A stretch of 64,000 nt of DNA, taken from positions 62,001-126,000 of the forward strand of contig JABDKJ010000078.1 in assembly GCA_013002285.1 (NCBI GenBank), written 5' to 3'. Each line of letters opens with the position of its first letter. The stretch's first letter is position 1. Shown here piece by piece: positions 18,967 through 28,822 of this stretch. The DNA comes from Flavobacteriales bacterium (GTDB lineage Bacteria > Bacteroidota > Bacteroidia > Flavobacteriales > JABDKJ01). The notes under the pieces are model-generated. The model saw only the letters and a program-made list of their open reading frames with translations, was not told the origin of the DNA and did not search any database. Made by a program: the position numbers and the translations under genes.

Positions 18967-20760
18967 ATGGAGGAGATCAGGAATTTTTGCATAATTGCAC
19001 ATATAGATCATGGCAAGAGTACACTTGCCGACAGGTTGTTGCAGCATACTGGAACTATATCTGATAGGCAATTACAAGAACAAACTTTGGATGACATGGA
19101 TCTTGAAAGAGAACGTGGTATCACAATTAAAAGTCATGCTATTCAAATGAACTATAAGCATGAAGGAAAAGACTATACTTTGAACCTGATCGATACTCCA
19201 GGGCATGTAGATTTTTCATATGAAGTCTCTAGGTCAATAGCGGCTTGTGAAGGGGCGCTGCTCATTGTTGACGCTACTCAAGGAATAGAAGCTCAGACCA
19301 TTTCTAATTTATATCTGGCGCTCGAACATGACCTGGAGATCATTCCTGTTCTCAATAAGATGGACCTTGATAGTGCCATGGCCGAAGAAGTAACAGACCA
19401 GATCATTGACCTTATAGGTTGCAAGGCTGAAGATGTGATTCCTGCAAGTGGAAAAACAGGCTTGGGAGTAGAAGCTATCTTAACTGCAATTATAGACAAA
19501 GTACCTTCTCCAAAAGGTGACCCGAATGCGCCTCTGCAAGCATTGATCTTTGATTCTGTTTTTAATTCCTTTAGGGGCATTATTGCATATTTTAGGATAA
19601 TGAATGGTAGCCTTAAGAAAGGGGACCGCGTGAAATTCGTGAATACAGATAGAGAATATTTTGCCGATGAAGTTGGCGTTTTGAAGATGGACCTTCAACC
19701 GAAGGATGAGGTGAAAACTGGGAATGTAGGATATATTATTTCTGGTATTAAAGTAGCCAAAGAAGTAAAAGTCGGTGATACTATAACAACAACCGATAAT
19801 CCTACGAAAGAGGCTATTCAGGGATTTGAAGATGTTAAGCCAATGGTTTTTGCTGGTATCTATCCTGTAGAAACGGATGACTATGAAGAGCTAAGAAATT
19901 CACTTGAAAAGTTACAGTTGAATGATGCCTCATTAGTCTTTGAACCAGAATCCTCAGCGGCACTCGGTTTCGGATTCAGGTGTGGGTTCCTTGGGATGTT
20001 GCACATGGAGATCATCCAGGAAAGACTCGAAAGAGAGCACGATATGAGTGTGATCACTACAGTGCCAAACGTTTCATACAGGGCTTTCATGACCAAAGGG
20101 GATGAAATGAAGGTGATCAATAATCCTTCTGAAATGCCAGACCCTTCTAAACTTGACCACATAGAGGAACCATTTATCAAGGCACAAGTGATCACAAAAT
20201 CTGACTATGTAGGGCAGATCATGAACTTATGCATAGACAAAAGGGGCGAACTAAAGAATCAAGTCTATTTAACCACGGATCGTGTTGAGATTACTTTTGA
20301 AATGCCATTAGCTGAGATCGTTTTTGATTTCTATGATAAGCTAAAAACTGTCTCAAAAGGATACGCCTCTTTCGATTATTTCCCTATTGGTTTTAAGCAG
20401 TCTGATCTAGTAAAACTTGATATTCTTTTAAATGGGGAGCAAGTCGATGCTTTATCTGCTTTAATACATAGAACTAACGCATATCATTTGGGTAAGAAGA
20501 TCTGTGAAAAATTGAAGACCTTGATCCCGAGGCAACAGTTCGAAATTCCTATTCAAGCATCTATTGGAACGAAGATCATTTCTAGAGAAAACATTAGAGC
20601 ACTTAGGAAAGATGTTACGGCTAAATGCTATGGAGGGGACATTACAAGAAAACGTAAGCTTCTCGAAAAACAGAAAGCAGGTAAAAAGAGAATGCGTCAA
20701 GTAGGGAGAGTTGAAGTTCCCCAGGAGGCATTTTTAGCTGTTCTGAAATTGAATGATTAA
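18967..20760 (+). CDS. lepA: Elongation factor 4 (back-translocating GTPase)
   Basis: Ribosome-associated translational GTPase. The 597 aa are the normal length. G motifs are intact: [10 protein letters not shown], the RGITIK switch, [13 protein letters not shown]. The LepA-specific C-terminal domain is present ([19 protein letters not shown]). It starts right after a TAnnTTTG motif and is convergent with the outer-membrane barrel gene downstream. Their stop codons share TTAA (4-base overlap), with no hairpin terminator. Confidence 0.98.
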   Translation: MEEIRNFCIIAHIDHGKSTLADRLLQHTGTISDRQLQEQTLDDMDLERERGITIKSHAIQMNYKHEGKDYTLNLIDTPGHVDFSYEVSRSIAACEGALLIVDATQGIEAQTISNLYLALEHDLEIIPVLNKMDLDSAMAEEVTDQIIDLIGCKAEDVIPASGKTGLGVEAILTAIIDKVPSPKGDPNAPLQALIFDSVFNSFRGIIAYFRIMNGSLKKGDRVKFVNTDREYFADEVGVLKMDLQPKDEVKTGNVGYIISGIKVAKEVKVGDTITTTDNPTKEAIQGFEDVKPMVFAGIYPVETDDYEELRNSLEKLQLNDASLVFEPESSAALGFGFRCGFLGMLHMEIIQERLEREHDMSVITTVPNVSYRAFMTKGDEMKVINNPSEMPDPSKLDHIEEPFIKAQVITKSDYVGQIMNLCIDKRGELKNQVYLTTDRVEITFEMPLAEIVFDFYDKLKTVSKGYASFDYFPIGFKQSDLVKLDILLNGEQVDALSALIHRTNAYHLGKKICEKLKTLIPRQQFEIPIQASIGTKIISRENIRALRKDVTAKCYGGDITRKRKLLEKQKAGKKRMRQVGRVEVPQEAFLAVLKLND

Positions 20761-21620
20761 AACCTTCTTTTCTTGAAGGTGAATCTGCGTCCTTTTCTAG
20801 TAAAGAATAACCTCTTGTAATGTCTTAAGGTATACCCTATAGAAAATGCAATGGAACTATTGTAATTCTTTGGAGCTTCTTCCAATGGATCTAAAACTAC
20901 CGGGACAAAAGTATTGGATGTAGGCTCTACCCAAATGTCATTGAACCCTCTGATATATCTTAACCCAATATTGATCCCCATATCTGTTTGAATTTCCAAT
21001 CCAACTTGAGCTTGAATATCAGTTCCTTCAAAAAGATTTATTGTAGGACTCGTTAGTTGAGGTAATTCCGAAGCTTCCGCAGGATATGTATAGGTGATCA
21101 TTTCTGCATTCTTGAATGCTAGTGTCGGTCCGAATACGAATTGTGCTCTGTCTAGTTTCCCTAATCCCAATTTGAATAAAAGTGGGAATTGCAAATAATC
21201 AACTAAAATGTCTGTATCGAAAGTTGTTTGAATTGGGGTGCTATTTGGTTGAGGAATTATCAAGGGAGTTTCAAATCTTGACCCCAATCTGGCATAAACC
21301 GCTTCCAATTGAATGTGGAATCGTCTTTTCAAAAGAATATCTGCATAAATGCCTCCATGATATCCTAAACTGAGATCATAGCTTCTCACTGGAAAAGGCA
21401 CAGTTTGTAACCCATCAGCACCTCTTTGGAAAACCCACTGGTCTCCTTGCCAAGTAGAAAAGTTGGCGCCAGCCTTTACACCAAGGCGTATATCGGCTCT
21501 GAATGTATTGCGATTATACCTCTTTCGGTATTTTTGCCCCTCTGCATCTGTCGTCAAAAAGATGAAGAAAAATACGGCAACCCAACCAGCCGAGATCTTC
21601 AAAATATTCGATCTACTCAC
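20757..21620 (-). CDS. Outer-membrane beta-barrel protein (PorT-family / OMP_b-brl type)
   Basis: 287 aa. A signal peptide (about residues 1-28, ending near TDAEGQ) is followed by a basic linker (KYRKRYNRN) and alternating amphipathic strands typical of a porin-family small barrel: [70 protein letters not shown]. The C-terminus is very basic ([16 protein letters not shown]), which is unusual after the last strand. It is not close enough to call the T9SS protein PorT itself. Role unknown. Convergent with lepA. Confidence 0.8.
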   Translation of the reverse strand: MSRSNILKISAGWVAVFFFIFLTTDAEGQKYRKRYNRNTFRADIRLGVKAGANFSTWQGDQWVFQRGADGLQTVPFPVRSYDLSLGYHGGIYADILLKRRFHIQLEAVYARLGSRFETPLIIPQPNSTPIQTTFDTDILVDYLQFPLLFKLGLGKLDRAQFVFGPTLAFKNAEMITYTYPAEASELPQLTSPTINLFEGTDIQAQVGLEIQTDMGINIGLRYIRGFNDIWVEPTSNTFVPVVLDPLEEAPKNYNSSIAFSIGYTLRHYKRLFFTRKGRRFTFKKRRF

Positions 21621-21904
21621 AATTGTTTAATTAAATTATCCCTAAATCAACAAATAAATTACAAAAAGATATGTATAAAGTCAATTAAATTTTAGCCAAT
21701 ACTTAGTTGAAAGGGACCGTTTCTCTTGCTTTTTCAAAATGCGATATTGCTACTATAAGACACTAATAATAAGTCAATTAACGTCAATAGAGTGGCGCTC
21801 TTCGCCTTTCAAAGGATTGTCTTTATTGTTAAACATTTAGTCTACGTGTAAATTGGACGATTCGGTACTGAATTATGCGTTTTATTTTAGACGGGTTTAA
21901 AAAT

Positions 21905-23425
21905 TCAAGGCACTTTGTTGCTATCTGAAGAAAGGAATGATTTCAATCTGGCAACAGTTAACCTTTCCACTTTTATCACAAGTGCAATATATGATAAGAG
22001 AAGTATTGCGTGAATAGTAAAGTATGTGAGTAGCCCATATTGAGCGAGATCGAGCTTTGTAACCAAAATGACTATGCTAACACAGGCTATGAGATATAAA
22101 GCAATTCTCGCAGAATTGTAGGGGATGTAAAATTGTTTTTGCCCTACGATCATTGATGCTGTGGCCATTGAAACATAACAAGCCAGAGTTGCCCATGCTG
22201 AACCAACGTATCCAATTTTAGGGATCATGATCAGATTAAGTGTAATGGTCACCGTTGCTCCTATCAGTGTAAATACTATCCCCCAATAAGTCCTTTCATT
22301 TAATTTGAACCAAATGGAATGATTCTGGTAAATTCCAAGAGCAATGTAAGCAAGCAATATTATGGGCACGATATGCAGCCCTTCCCAATATTCTTCTCTA
22401 CTTATGAAATATTTGAAAGCCTCTATATTTAGTATTACTGTTAATAAGATAATGCTTAGGATGATCACAACCCATTTCATTACTTCAGCGTAGGTCTGTC
22501 GGGCATTTTTCTCTTTCTCGAGATTAAAGTAAAAGGGTTCTGCTGCGTATCTAAGGGCGCTCAAGAATAGAGCAATGAGTATTCCCATTTTGTAGTTAGC
22601 TCCATAGATCCCCAACTGCGTCATAGTCTCTTGCTCTCCTTCTATTGGCCAAAGCACCCATTTGATCAAGATCCGGTCAATTGTTTCATTGGCTATCCCG
22701 GCTAAACCGGCAACCAAAATAGGCAATGAATATCTAAGTACTTTCTTCCAGGTGAGATAGTCAAAGACTAATTTGACCTTTGTGACGACAGGACTTAATA
22801 GACCCAATTTACATACACTTGCTATTAGGTTGGCAATGAAAACATAGCCTACTCCCGTATGTGGGTCATGGAATTTTTCAATGAACCAATTGGTGGTGCC
22901 ATTTTCATAGTTCCCTATGAAGTAGACGATGAAAAACACATTAAAAAAAATGTTCACAAGAATGTTCGCAAGATTAATGGCAACAAATTTCTTAGCCTTG
23001 TTAAGAGACCTTAAACGCGCTAGCATAAGGCTTGAGACAGCATCTAGACCTACAATTATCGCGAACCAAGAGACATATTCCGCATTGTTTGGATATTTCA
23101 ACCAAATGGCAATAGGTTCCCTAAAGAGCACCGCCATTAAAATAAAAATGGTAGAAGTACTAATTACAGATATCAAGAGCGTAGAGAATACTCTATTTGG
23201 ATCAACTCCTTTTTTTGTAGAAAAACGAAAAAATGCTGTTTCAAGACCATAAGTTAGAAGCACTACCAAAAATGCAACATAGGCATACATTTCAGTAATG
23301 ACACCATATTGCTCTGTAACAAAGTAAGATGTATGTAACGGTACTAGAAGATAATTAAAGAAACGAGCAACAACACCCAGGCCATAAATACCAGTTTGAC
23401 CAGCTAATTTTTTTAGAGGGTTCAA
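21905..23425 (-). CDS. Polysaccharide/lipid-linked oligosaccharide flippase (Wzx-like, MOP superfamily)
   Basis: An integral inner-membrane protein of 506 aa with about 14 hydrophobic segments, a LAGQTGIYGLGVVARFFNYL start and the polysaccharide-synthesis family pattern. It should flip a lipid-linked sugar for surface polysaccharide or lipid-linked precursors. No glycosyltransferase genes are nearby, so the substrate cannot be inferred. Its start overlaps the stop of the enoyl-CoA hydratase gene by 4 bases (ATGA), so the two are coupled although functionally unrelated on paper. Confidence 0.88.
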   Translation of the reverse strand: MNPLKKLAGQTGIYGLGVVARFFNYLLVPLHTSYFVTEQYGVITEMYAYVAFLVVLLTYGLETAFFRFSTKKGVDPNRVFSTLLISVISTSTIFILMAVLFREPIAIWLKYPNNAEYVSWFAIIVGLDAVSSLMLARLRSLNKAKKFVAINLANILVNIFFNVFFIVYFIGNYENGTTNWFIEKFHDPHTGVGYVFIANLIASVCKLGLLSPVVTKVKLVFDYLTWKKVLRYSLPILVAGLAGIANETIDRILIKWVLWPIEGEQETMTQLGIYGANYKMGILIALFLSALRYAAEPFYFNLEKEKNARQTYAEVMKWVVIILSIILLTVILNIEAFKYFISREEYWEGLHIVPIILLAYIALGIYQNHSIWFKLNERTYWGIVFTLIGATVTITLNLIMIPKIGYVGSAWATLACYVSMATASMIVGQKQFYIPYNSARIALYLIACVSIVILVTKLDLAQYGLLTYFTIHAILLLSYIALVIKVERLTVARLKSFLSSDSNKVP

Positions 23426-24192
23426 AAGTTCGCTTTTCTTTTTTCTAAGAATGCGCTAATTCCTTCTTTACTTTCCTCATGACCAAAACATTTTGCAAAT
23501 TCTTGTTTTTCGACCTCATATCCATTTTCAGAACTATAATTTGCGTTTACCGATAGTATCGCAGAAGCAATGGCATTTCCTGAATTTGCCAGGATCTTAG
23601 ATGCCAATTTTTTAGCTTGTGGAATAAGGTCTTCAGGTTCTGTTACTCTGTTGATCAGTCCCCAGGAATGTCCGTCTTCAGCACTTATCATCCCTGCGCT
23701 ACATATCATTTCAAGTGCTTTTCCTTTTCCCACATTTTGTGCTAATCTTTGAGTTCCCCCATAACCTGGAATAAGACCTAAAGAGACTTCAGGAAGGCCG
23801 AGTTTTGCATTTGTACTTGCCAATCGCATGTGGCAGGAAAGCGCCAATTCTAATCCTCCTCCCAAGGCAAATCCATTTATTGCTGCTATCACTGGGGTGG
23901 TCATTTTTTCAATTTTATCGAAAAGCTTGTTTTGGCCTTCTTCACTTAACATAAATGCTTCTTCAACAGAATGGTCAGCAAATTCTTTAATGTCAGCTCC
24001 TGCTACAAATGCTTTTTCGCCACTTCCGGTAATAATTACAACTCTTGTCTCTGGATCTGTATCCGCAGCTGATAAGGCTTGGCTTAGCTCGTCTATAGTT
24101 TTGGTATTGAGAGCATTAAGTTGTTTTTCTCTGTTAATGGTTATGATAAGCACTCGGTCTTCTGAGTGGGTAAGAATATTTTCGAAGGACAT
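23422..24192 (-). CDS. Enoyl-CoA hydratase/isomerase family protein
   Basis: Crotonase-fold enzyme, 256 aa, probably hydrating trans-2-enoyl-CoA in beta-oxidation or amino-acid breakdown. Oxyanion-hole segments are present (AFVAGADIKEF, ALGGGLELALSCH). The two catalytic acidic positions of the family fall in GLELA and in LPEVSLGLIPGYGGTQRL. The last residues end KRKANF, as in short-chain hydratases. It precedes and overlaps the flippase gene. A TAnnTTTG motif lies 20 bases upstream. Confidence 0.92.
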   Translation of the reverse strand: MSFENILTHSEDRVLIITINREKQLNALNTKTIDELSQALSAADTDPETRVVIITGSGEKAFVAGADIKEFADHSVEEAFMLSEEGQNKLFDKIEKMTTPVIAAINGFALGGGLELALSCHMRLASTNAKLGLPEVSLGLIPGYGGTQRLAQNVGKGKALEMICSAGMISAEDGHSWGLINRVTEPEDLIPQAKKLASKILANSGNAIASAILSVNANYSSENGYEVEKQEFAKCFGHEESKEGISAFLEKRKANF

Positions 24193-24211
24193 GTATTGTG
24201 TTTAATGAAAA

Positions 24212-24219
24212 CAAAGCTA
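24212..24219 (-). promoter_or_regulatory. -7 promoter motif for the hydratase-flippase pair
   Basis: Exact TAGCTTTG (TAnnTTTG) on the minus strand, 20 bases from the hydratase ATG. Confidence 0.6.
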
Positions 24220-24257
24220 ATGCGTTAACATGAATAAAAAAATTTAGAAAAGATAGG

Positions 24258-25721
24258 TTAGGAATTAACGGGTAAAGAGATGTAAAAGGTGGTTCCTTCA
24301 TCCACTTTGGAATTGAACCAAACGCTCCCTTTGTGGTTTTCTACAATGTTTTTTACCATGGCTAATCCTAATCCCATTCCAGTAGATTTTGTTGTAAAAT
24401 TCGGAACGAAAATTTTGTCAAATTCTTCTTCTGGGATGCCTTTTCCGTTGTCTTCTACAGAGAGGATCAATTGAAATCCTTTTTTCATTAATTGAACCGT
24501 GACCTTCCCTTCGTTTTCTTCTGGTATAGCTTGAATTGCATTCTTAAGGAGGTTGCTGACAACTCGAGACAATTGATCCTTGTCACCGTTTAGTTTATGA
24601 TCTTGAGAAGCATCAACTTTAAGGGAAATGTCTATGTGTTCTGTGTCTTCAAATAAGCCCGTGACATTTTCCACTATATTTTTCAGATCAATTTCTGCCA
24701 TATTGGATCTTGGCATTTGGGCAAAATTTGAAAAAGCACTCGCAATGGAAGACAAAGTGTCAATTTGCTCTATCAAGGTAGCCGAAGACCTCTTGAATTT
24801 TTCTTGCCAATCAGGAGACTTTTCATCTATTGATTTCTGCAGATATTGCAGATTAAGCTTCATGGGTGTCAAAGGATTTTTTATCTCATGCGCCACTTGT
24901 TTTGCCATTTCCCTCCAAGCTGCATCTCTCTCGGATCGGGCCAGTTTATTCGCGCTGTTCTCCAATTCTCCGATCATCCTGTTGTACTCATTCACCAATT
25001 GACCGATCTCATCATCACTTTTCCAATCAACAGGCACGTTCTTTTTTTCAAAACTGGTTTCCTTTAATTTATCCCCTATGGTTTTCAGCGATTTTGTGAT
25101 ATAGTTGGAAATGAAATATGCAAATAATGCCGCAAGGATAAAAAAGAGCCCATAGACCTGAGTTAAGGTTTTTAAAAAACCCTGCAGGTCATTGTTAAGC
25201 TGTTCGTCTGTCTGGAAATAGGGTATATTCATGAATGCGATCTTTTGATCAGGTGCTTTCGAAGAACTTATAGCCCTATAAGTAGAAAGGATGGAAAGGG
25301 TATCTGCTTGATGAGACATTACCACCCTTTCTTGTCCTGAAAGAAGCTCATTTTTTATACTGTCACTTAATTGAAACACGAAAATTCCCTCATCAAAATA
25401 CTTTGTATGGGATGAGACCAATAGTTCCCCTTGAAAATTAAAGAAATTAATATCAAGATCGGTAATCATAGCAACCTGTGTGACATTTTCAGTTAACAGG
25501 TCATTGATATGCTGGGGCTCAGAACTGGCATCGTTCTTTTCTATCAAAAAACGGATAGTTTCTACAACAGTCCTTTCCTTTCTTTTAAGCCTGTTATCAT
25601 GATAATCTTGATTCTGTTTGTTGAATCTGAATGTTGTAATTGCCCCTGTAATAATGAATGAGAAAAGGATCAGCGCGATCATTGACAAGTAAATACGGGT
25701 GCGGAGCGATAAATTCTTCAT
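24258..25721 (-). CDS. NtrY-like membrane sensor histidine kinase
   Basis: 487 aa. TM1 (about 12-30), a periplasmic sensor of about 155 residues without a recognisable named domain, TM2 (about 188-206), a HAMP linker, a HisKA helix with H278 in VAHEIKNPLTPMKLN, and a HATPase domain with N box (NLLKNAIQA), G1 (DNGKGIP) and G2 (GMGLGLAMV). The IKNPLTPMK sequence is typical of NtrY-type kinases. No response regulator gene is adjacent, so it is an orphan in this window. A C9/G9 tract lies 57-65 bases upstream of its ATG, in the likely promoter region. Confidence 0.93.
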   Translation of the reverse strand: MKNLSLRTRIYLSMIALILFSFIITGAITTFRFNKQNQDYHDNRLKRKERTVVETIRFLIEKNDASSEPQHINDLLTENVTQVAMITDLDINFFNFQGELLVSSHTKYFDEGIFVFQLSDSIKNELLSGQERVVMSHQADTLSILSTYRAISSSKAPDQKIAFMNIPYFQTDEQLNNDLQGFLKTLTQVYGLFFILAALFAYFISNYITKSLKTIGDKLKETSFEKKNVPVDWKSDDEIGQLVNEYNRMIGELENSANKLARSERDAAWREMAKQVAHEIKNPLTPMKLNLQYLQKSIDEKSPDWQEKFKRSSATLIEQIDTLSSIASAFSNFAQMPRSNMAEIDLKNIVENVTGLFEDTEHIDISLKVDASQDHKLNGDKDQLSRVVSNLLKNAIQAIPEENEGKVTVQLMKKGFQLILSVEDNGKGIPEEEFDKIFVPNFTTKSTGMGLGLAMVKNIVENHKGSVWFNSKVDEGTTFYISLPVNS

Positions 25722-25777
25722 TTAATTAAGTGGAACTACATGAAAATTCTATGCCAATAATAGCCTTTTTTAAAAGA

Positions 25778-25786
25778 CCCCCCCCC
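25778..25786. repeat. C9 homopolymer between kinase and susC
   Basis: Nine consecutive C (plus strand) in otherwise AT-rich intergenic DNA, 57 bases upstream of the minus-strand kinase ATG and 230 upstream of the plus-strand susC ATG. Such tracts are prone to slippage. The rest of the 295-base gap is AT-rich, with no clear hairpin and no exact TAnnTTTG motif (a TATTATTTG near 25948 is the closest for susC). Confidence 0.7.
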
Positions 25787-26016
25787 TTGATCTTAACATT
25801 GTTTAATACAGGCTACTTTATCAATTAATTAAGACAATGAGGTTGAGTTCTAAACAATATTTCTTTGTCTAGAAATGAACAATTCTTTGCACCACTAGGG
25901 ATAAATATGGTATCAAATAATTGTGAACTATTGTTAAAAATGATATTATTTGTACATTATATTTTTTTTAAGTTTAATACTAGACCTAAACAAACCTTTA
26001 AACAATCTATAGACTT

Positions 26017-28812
26017 ATGAAATTCAAGAGTTATTTATTCATGCTTGGGATGCTGTTTTTCAGCTTTACAAGCTATTCGCAAAAATCTGTTTCCGGAAAG
26101 GTCACGGACAAAAGCACGGGAGATCCGATCCCTGGTGTTACTGTTGTCGTTGATGGCACCACCACAGGCGTTTTTACAAACAATGATGGTGTTTATACGA
26201 TCAAAGCTTCTCAAGGTCAGACCATAGTGTTCAGTTACATTGGGTATGAGACAATGAAAGTCACAGTTGGTGATGCGAGTTCTTACGATGTAATACTAAA
26301 ATCTGGTATTGCATTAGATGAGATCGTAATTTCAGGCCAAGGTGCAGGGATCTCAAAAAGAAGACTATCCACGACTGTTGATGTTATCAACTCCGAAGAG
26401 ATCGAAAGATTACCAGCGAATCAAATAGATCAGTTACTTCAATCGAATGCGCCAAGTGCACAGATCAGACTTAGTTCTGGACAACCTGGTACTGCAGCGA
26501 TAATTCGAACAAGAGGTCCGATCTCAGCTTCTTCTTCATCTACACCGGTAATAATTGTCGATGGTATTAGAGTAGATAATCTTAATTCTAATCCAGAATT
26601 AGGAGTCGCAACAGGTGGAGCTGATGTATCTGCTCTAGCGGATATTCCTGTTGAGTCCATTGAAAAAATTGAATATATAAAAGGAGGAGCTGCTACTACA
26701 CTTTATGGGGCTGACGCAGCGAATGGTGTAATCCAGATCATTACCAAAAAAGGTAAGGCTGGAAAGGTGACCCCTTTTATTGAAACAAGAATGGGTTCTA
26801 TTACGGCTGAAGATAAATGGTTGGCTTATGATAGAACAGGTGAAGCAATGTTTGAGCCTGGATTTTTGTCAGAGTTTAAAGCCGGGTTAAGCGGAGGTAC
26901 CAATGCATTTTCTTACAATTTTGTGGGTAGCATTTACCAAGATGATGGATTTAACGACCTGAATGAGCAATTGAAAAGAAGTTTCAATTTCGGTTTTACA
27001 TCTAAGTTGGGAGATCGATGGACATATACTGGGGCATTGGCTTATACCAATTTCGATTACAACCTTGATTATAACGCAAATACGAGTTGGTCAAGATTTT
27101 CGGCCGCTGAGGGGGGTGCATTTGGAAACCTCGATGAGCTAAGCGATGCAGATTGGGAGGATGTAAAGGAACAAATGGTCAATCAAGGAGCATTGACTAA
27201 TATTTCTCAAACGATCAATCGTATTTCTGGGAGTAATAAATTGAGTTACAATATTGCTGATGGATGGAATACAAACGTGACTTTTGGGGTTGAGAACAGA
27301 AAAAGCAGACAACAAGAGATCATCTCGAATGCTTTTCAGATCGAAATTGGATCGATTCCTGAAGGTACTACAGACCAAGCAGCGCTTAATAAGGTCTTAA
27401 GAGATGTTTATACAACAACAGCAGATTGGAACCTTGTGAATGTTGCAGATAAGAATGATCTTTCATTTATTACCACAGTGGGAGCTAGATTTTTCAGAAC
27501 AAATGATTATCAAGAATCGCTGAGTGGTGTAGGTGGTGTAGATGGAACGAGTTCTGTTGGAAATTTTGCTGAGAAATCATCTGATGATTTTGCTTTGGAG
27601 AATGCCAATTATGGCTTCTACCTTTTGGAAAACGTAGGATACAGGAATAAATTGTTCTTTGAATTAGGAGGTAGCTTGGATAGAAATACTTCAGCTGGAG
27701 ATGATGTTGGGTACTTATTCTTACCAAAGATCGGAGCGACTTACAATACTGGAGAGATCAATAATGTTTTATCAAATGTCAGGGTTCGTGCAAATTATGG
27801 AGAAGCTACGAATTTTGCCCAGCCATTTTCTCAGGATAGAACGTTCGCGCTTGAATCATTTTTAGGAGGACCTGCATTTAGATTTGATAACCCAGGAAAT
27901 AATGACCTAAAGTCTGAAAGAGTGCAAACTTCAGAAGTCGGAGCGGAACTTACTTTGATGGATTATCGAGTTGATCTTGGAATTACGTATTACAATGCAA
28001 AAACTGTTGATGCACTATTCACTCCTGACAATGTACCATCAAGCGGTCAACTTGCACAGATCACTAATATTGGAGAGATCACTAATAAAGGTTGGGAGTT
28101 CTCCTTAGGAGCAAAAGTACTGGAACTTGCAAAACATGAATTGAGTGTTTTTGGTTCATTCAACATAAACGACAATGAAGTTTCCGATATGGGAGGAGCA
28201 CCTCCATTTAGTGTTGGAGGATTTACTGTTGTCGGTTCTTGGATCGATGAAGGAATGTCTCTAGGTTTCTTGAGAGGGACCGAAGCGGTCTTACAAGATG
28301 ATGGCACCTATCAATTCAATCAAAATGCATTACTAGGAAATTCTTTTGCTCCAAGATTTGGATCAATTAGCCTTAATTATTCTTTTGATAAAAAGCTGAA
28401 TGTATTCGCGACCAGTGATTATCAATACGGAGGAACAAATGTGGATCTGAGCTTTTTATTGAGACACTTAAGAGGAGTTGATAACACTGGAATTCCTGAA
28501 GACTTAATAGGAACAACCAGTCCTTTTAATTATGTGAATTTCGTTGCGAAATCTTCTAACTTCTTCAAAGTGAGAAATATAGGTGCGGCATATGACTTAA
28601 GTTCAATAATTGATGGAAAATTGGGCGGTTTGAGCAATATTAGAGTAGGCCTTTCAATGACCAACCCATTTAGCTGGACAGCTTCTAATTTTGATCCTGA
28701 AGTTACAGGTTCCGGTATAGGTGATCAAAATGGTTTTGGATCAGGAGGTTTCGCCTATGGAACTGAATCTGCACCAAGACAAGTTATAGGATCTGTTAAA
28801 CTTACTTTTTAA
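26017..28812 (+). CDS. SusC/RagA-type TonB-dependent outer-membrane transporter
   Basis: 931 aa. Signal peptide (1-21), carboxypeptidase-regulatory-like domain (about 23-105: VSGKVTDKSTGDPIPGVTVVV), TonB-box/plug region (about 110-235: VIIVDGIRVDN, EYIKGGAATTLYGADAANGVIQI) and a long beta-barrel ending in a terminal phenylalanine (VIGSVKLTF). It imports a large ligand across the outer membrane together with the SusD-like lipoprotein encoded 10 bases downstream. No glycoside hydrolase, sulfatase, peptidase or regulator lies alongside, so a polysaccharide, peptide or other ligand are all possible. Confidence 0.95.
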   Translation: MKFKSYLFMLGMLFFSFTSYSQKSVSGKVTDKSTGDPIPGVTVVVDGTTTGVFTNNDGVYTIKASQGQTIVFSYIGYETMKVTVGDASSYDVILKSGIALDEIVISGQGAGISKRRLSTTVDVINSEEIERLPANQIDQLLQSNAPSAQIRLSSGQPGTAAIIRTRGPISASSSSTPVIIVDGIRVDNLNSNPELGVATGGADVSALADIPVESIEKIEYIKGGAATTLYGADAANGVIQIITKKGKAGKVTPFIETRMGSITAEDKWLAYDRTGEAMFEPGFLSEFKAGLSGGTNAFSYNFVGSIYQDDGFNDLNEQLKRSFNFGFTSKLGDRWTYTGALAYTNFDYNLDYNANTSWSRFSAAEGGAFGNLDELSDADWEDVKEQMVNQGALTNISQTINRISGSNKLSYNIADGWNTNVTFGVENRKSRQQEIISNAFQIEIGSIPEGTTDQAALNKVLRDVYTTTADWNLVNVADKNDLSFITTVGARFFRTNDYQESLSGVGGVDGTSSVGNFAEKSSDDFALENANYGFYLLENVGYRNKLFFELGGSLDRNTSAGDDVGYLFLPKIGATYNTGEINNVLSNVRVRANYGEATNFAQPFSQDRTFALESFLGGPAFRFDNPGNNDLKSERVQTSEVGAELTLMDYRVDLGITYYNAKTVDALFTPDNVPSSGQLAQITNIGEITNKGWEFSLGAKVLELAKHELSVFGSFNINDNEVSDMGGAPPFSVGGFTVVGSWIDEGMSLGFLRGTEAVLQDDGTYQFNQNALLGNSFAPRFGSISLNYSFDKKLNVFATSDYQYGGTNVDLSFLLRHLRGVDNTGIPEDLIGTTSPFNYVNFVAKSSNFFKVRNIGAAYDLSSIIDGKLGGLSNIRVGLSMTNPFSWTASNFDPEVTGSGIGDQNGFGSGGFAYGTESAPRQVIGSVKLTF

Positions 28813-28822
28813 TTAATTAGAC

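Noticed and set aside
20757..21620. Calling the barrel gene the T9SS protein porT
   Set aside because: Only the general porin-family features are visible. The core T9SS PorT sequence pattern was not recognised.
21790..21815. GGCG / CGCC hairpin downstream of the flippase gene as a terminator
   Set aside because: A 4-bp stem with no T-tract is too weak to support.
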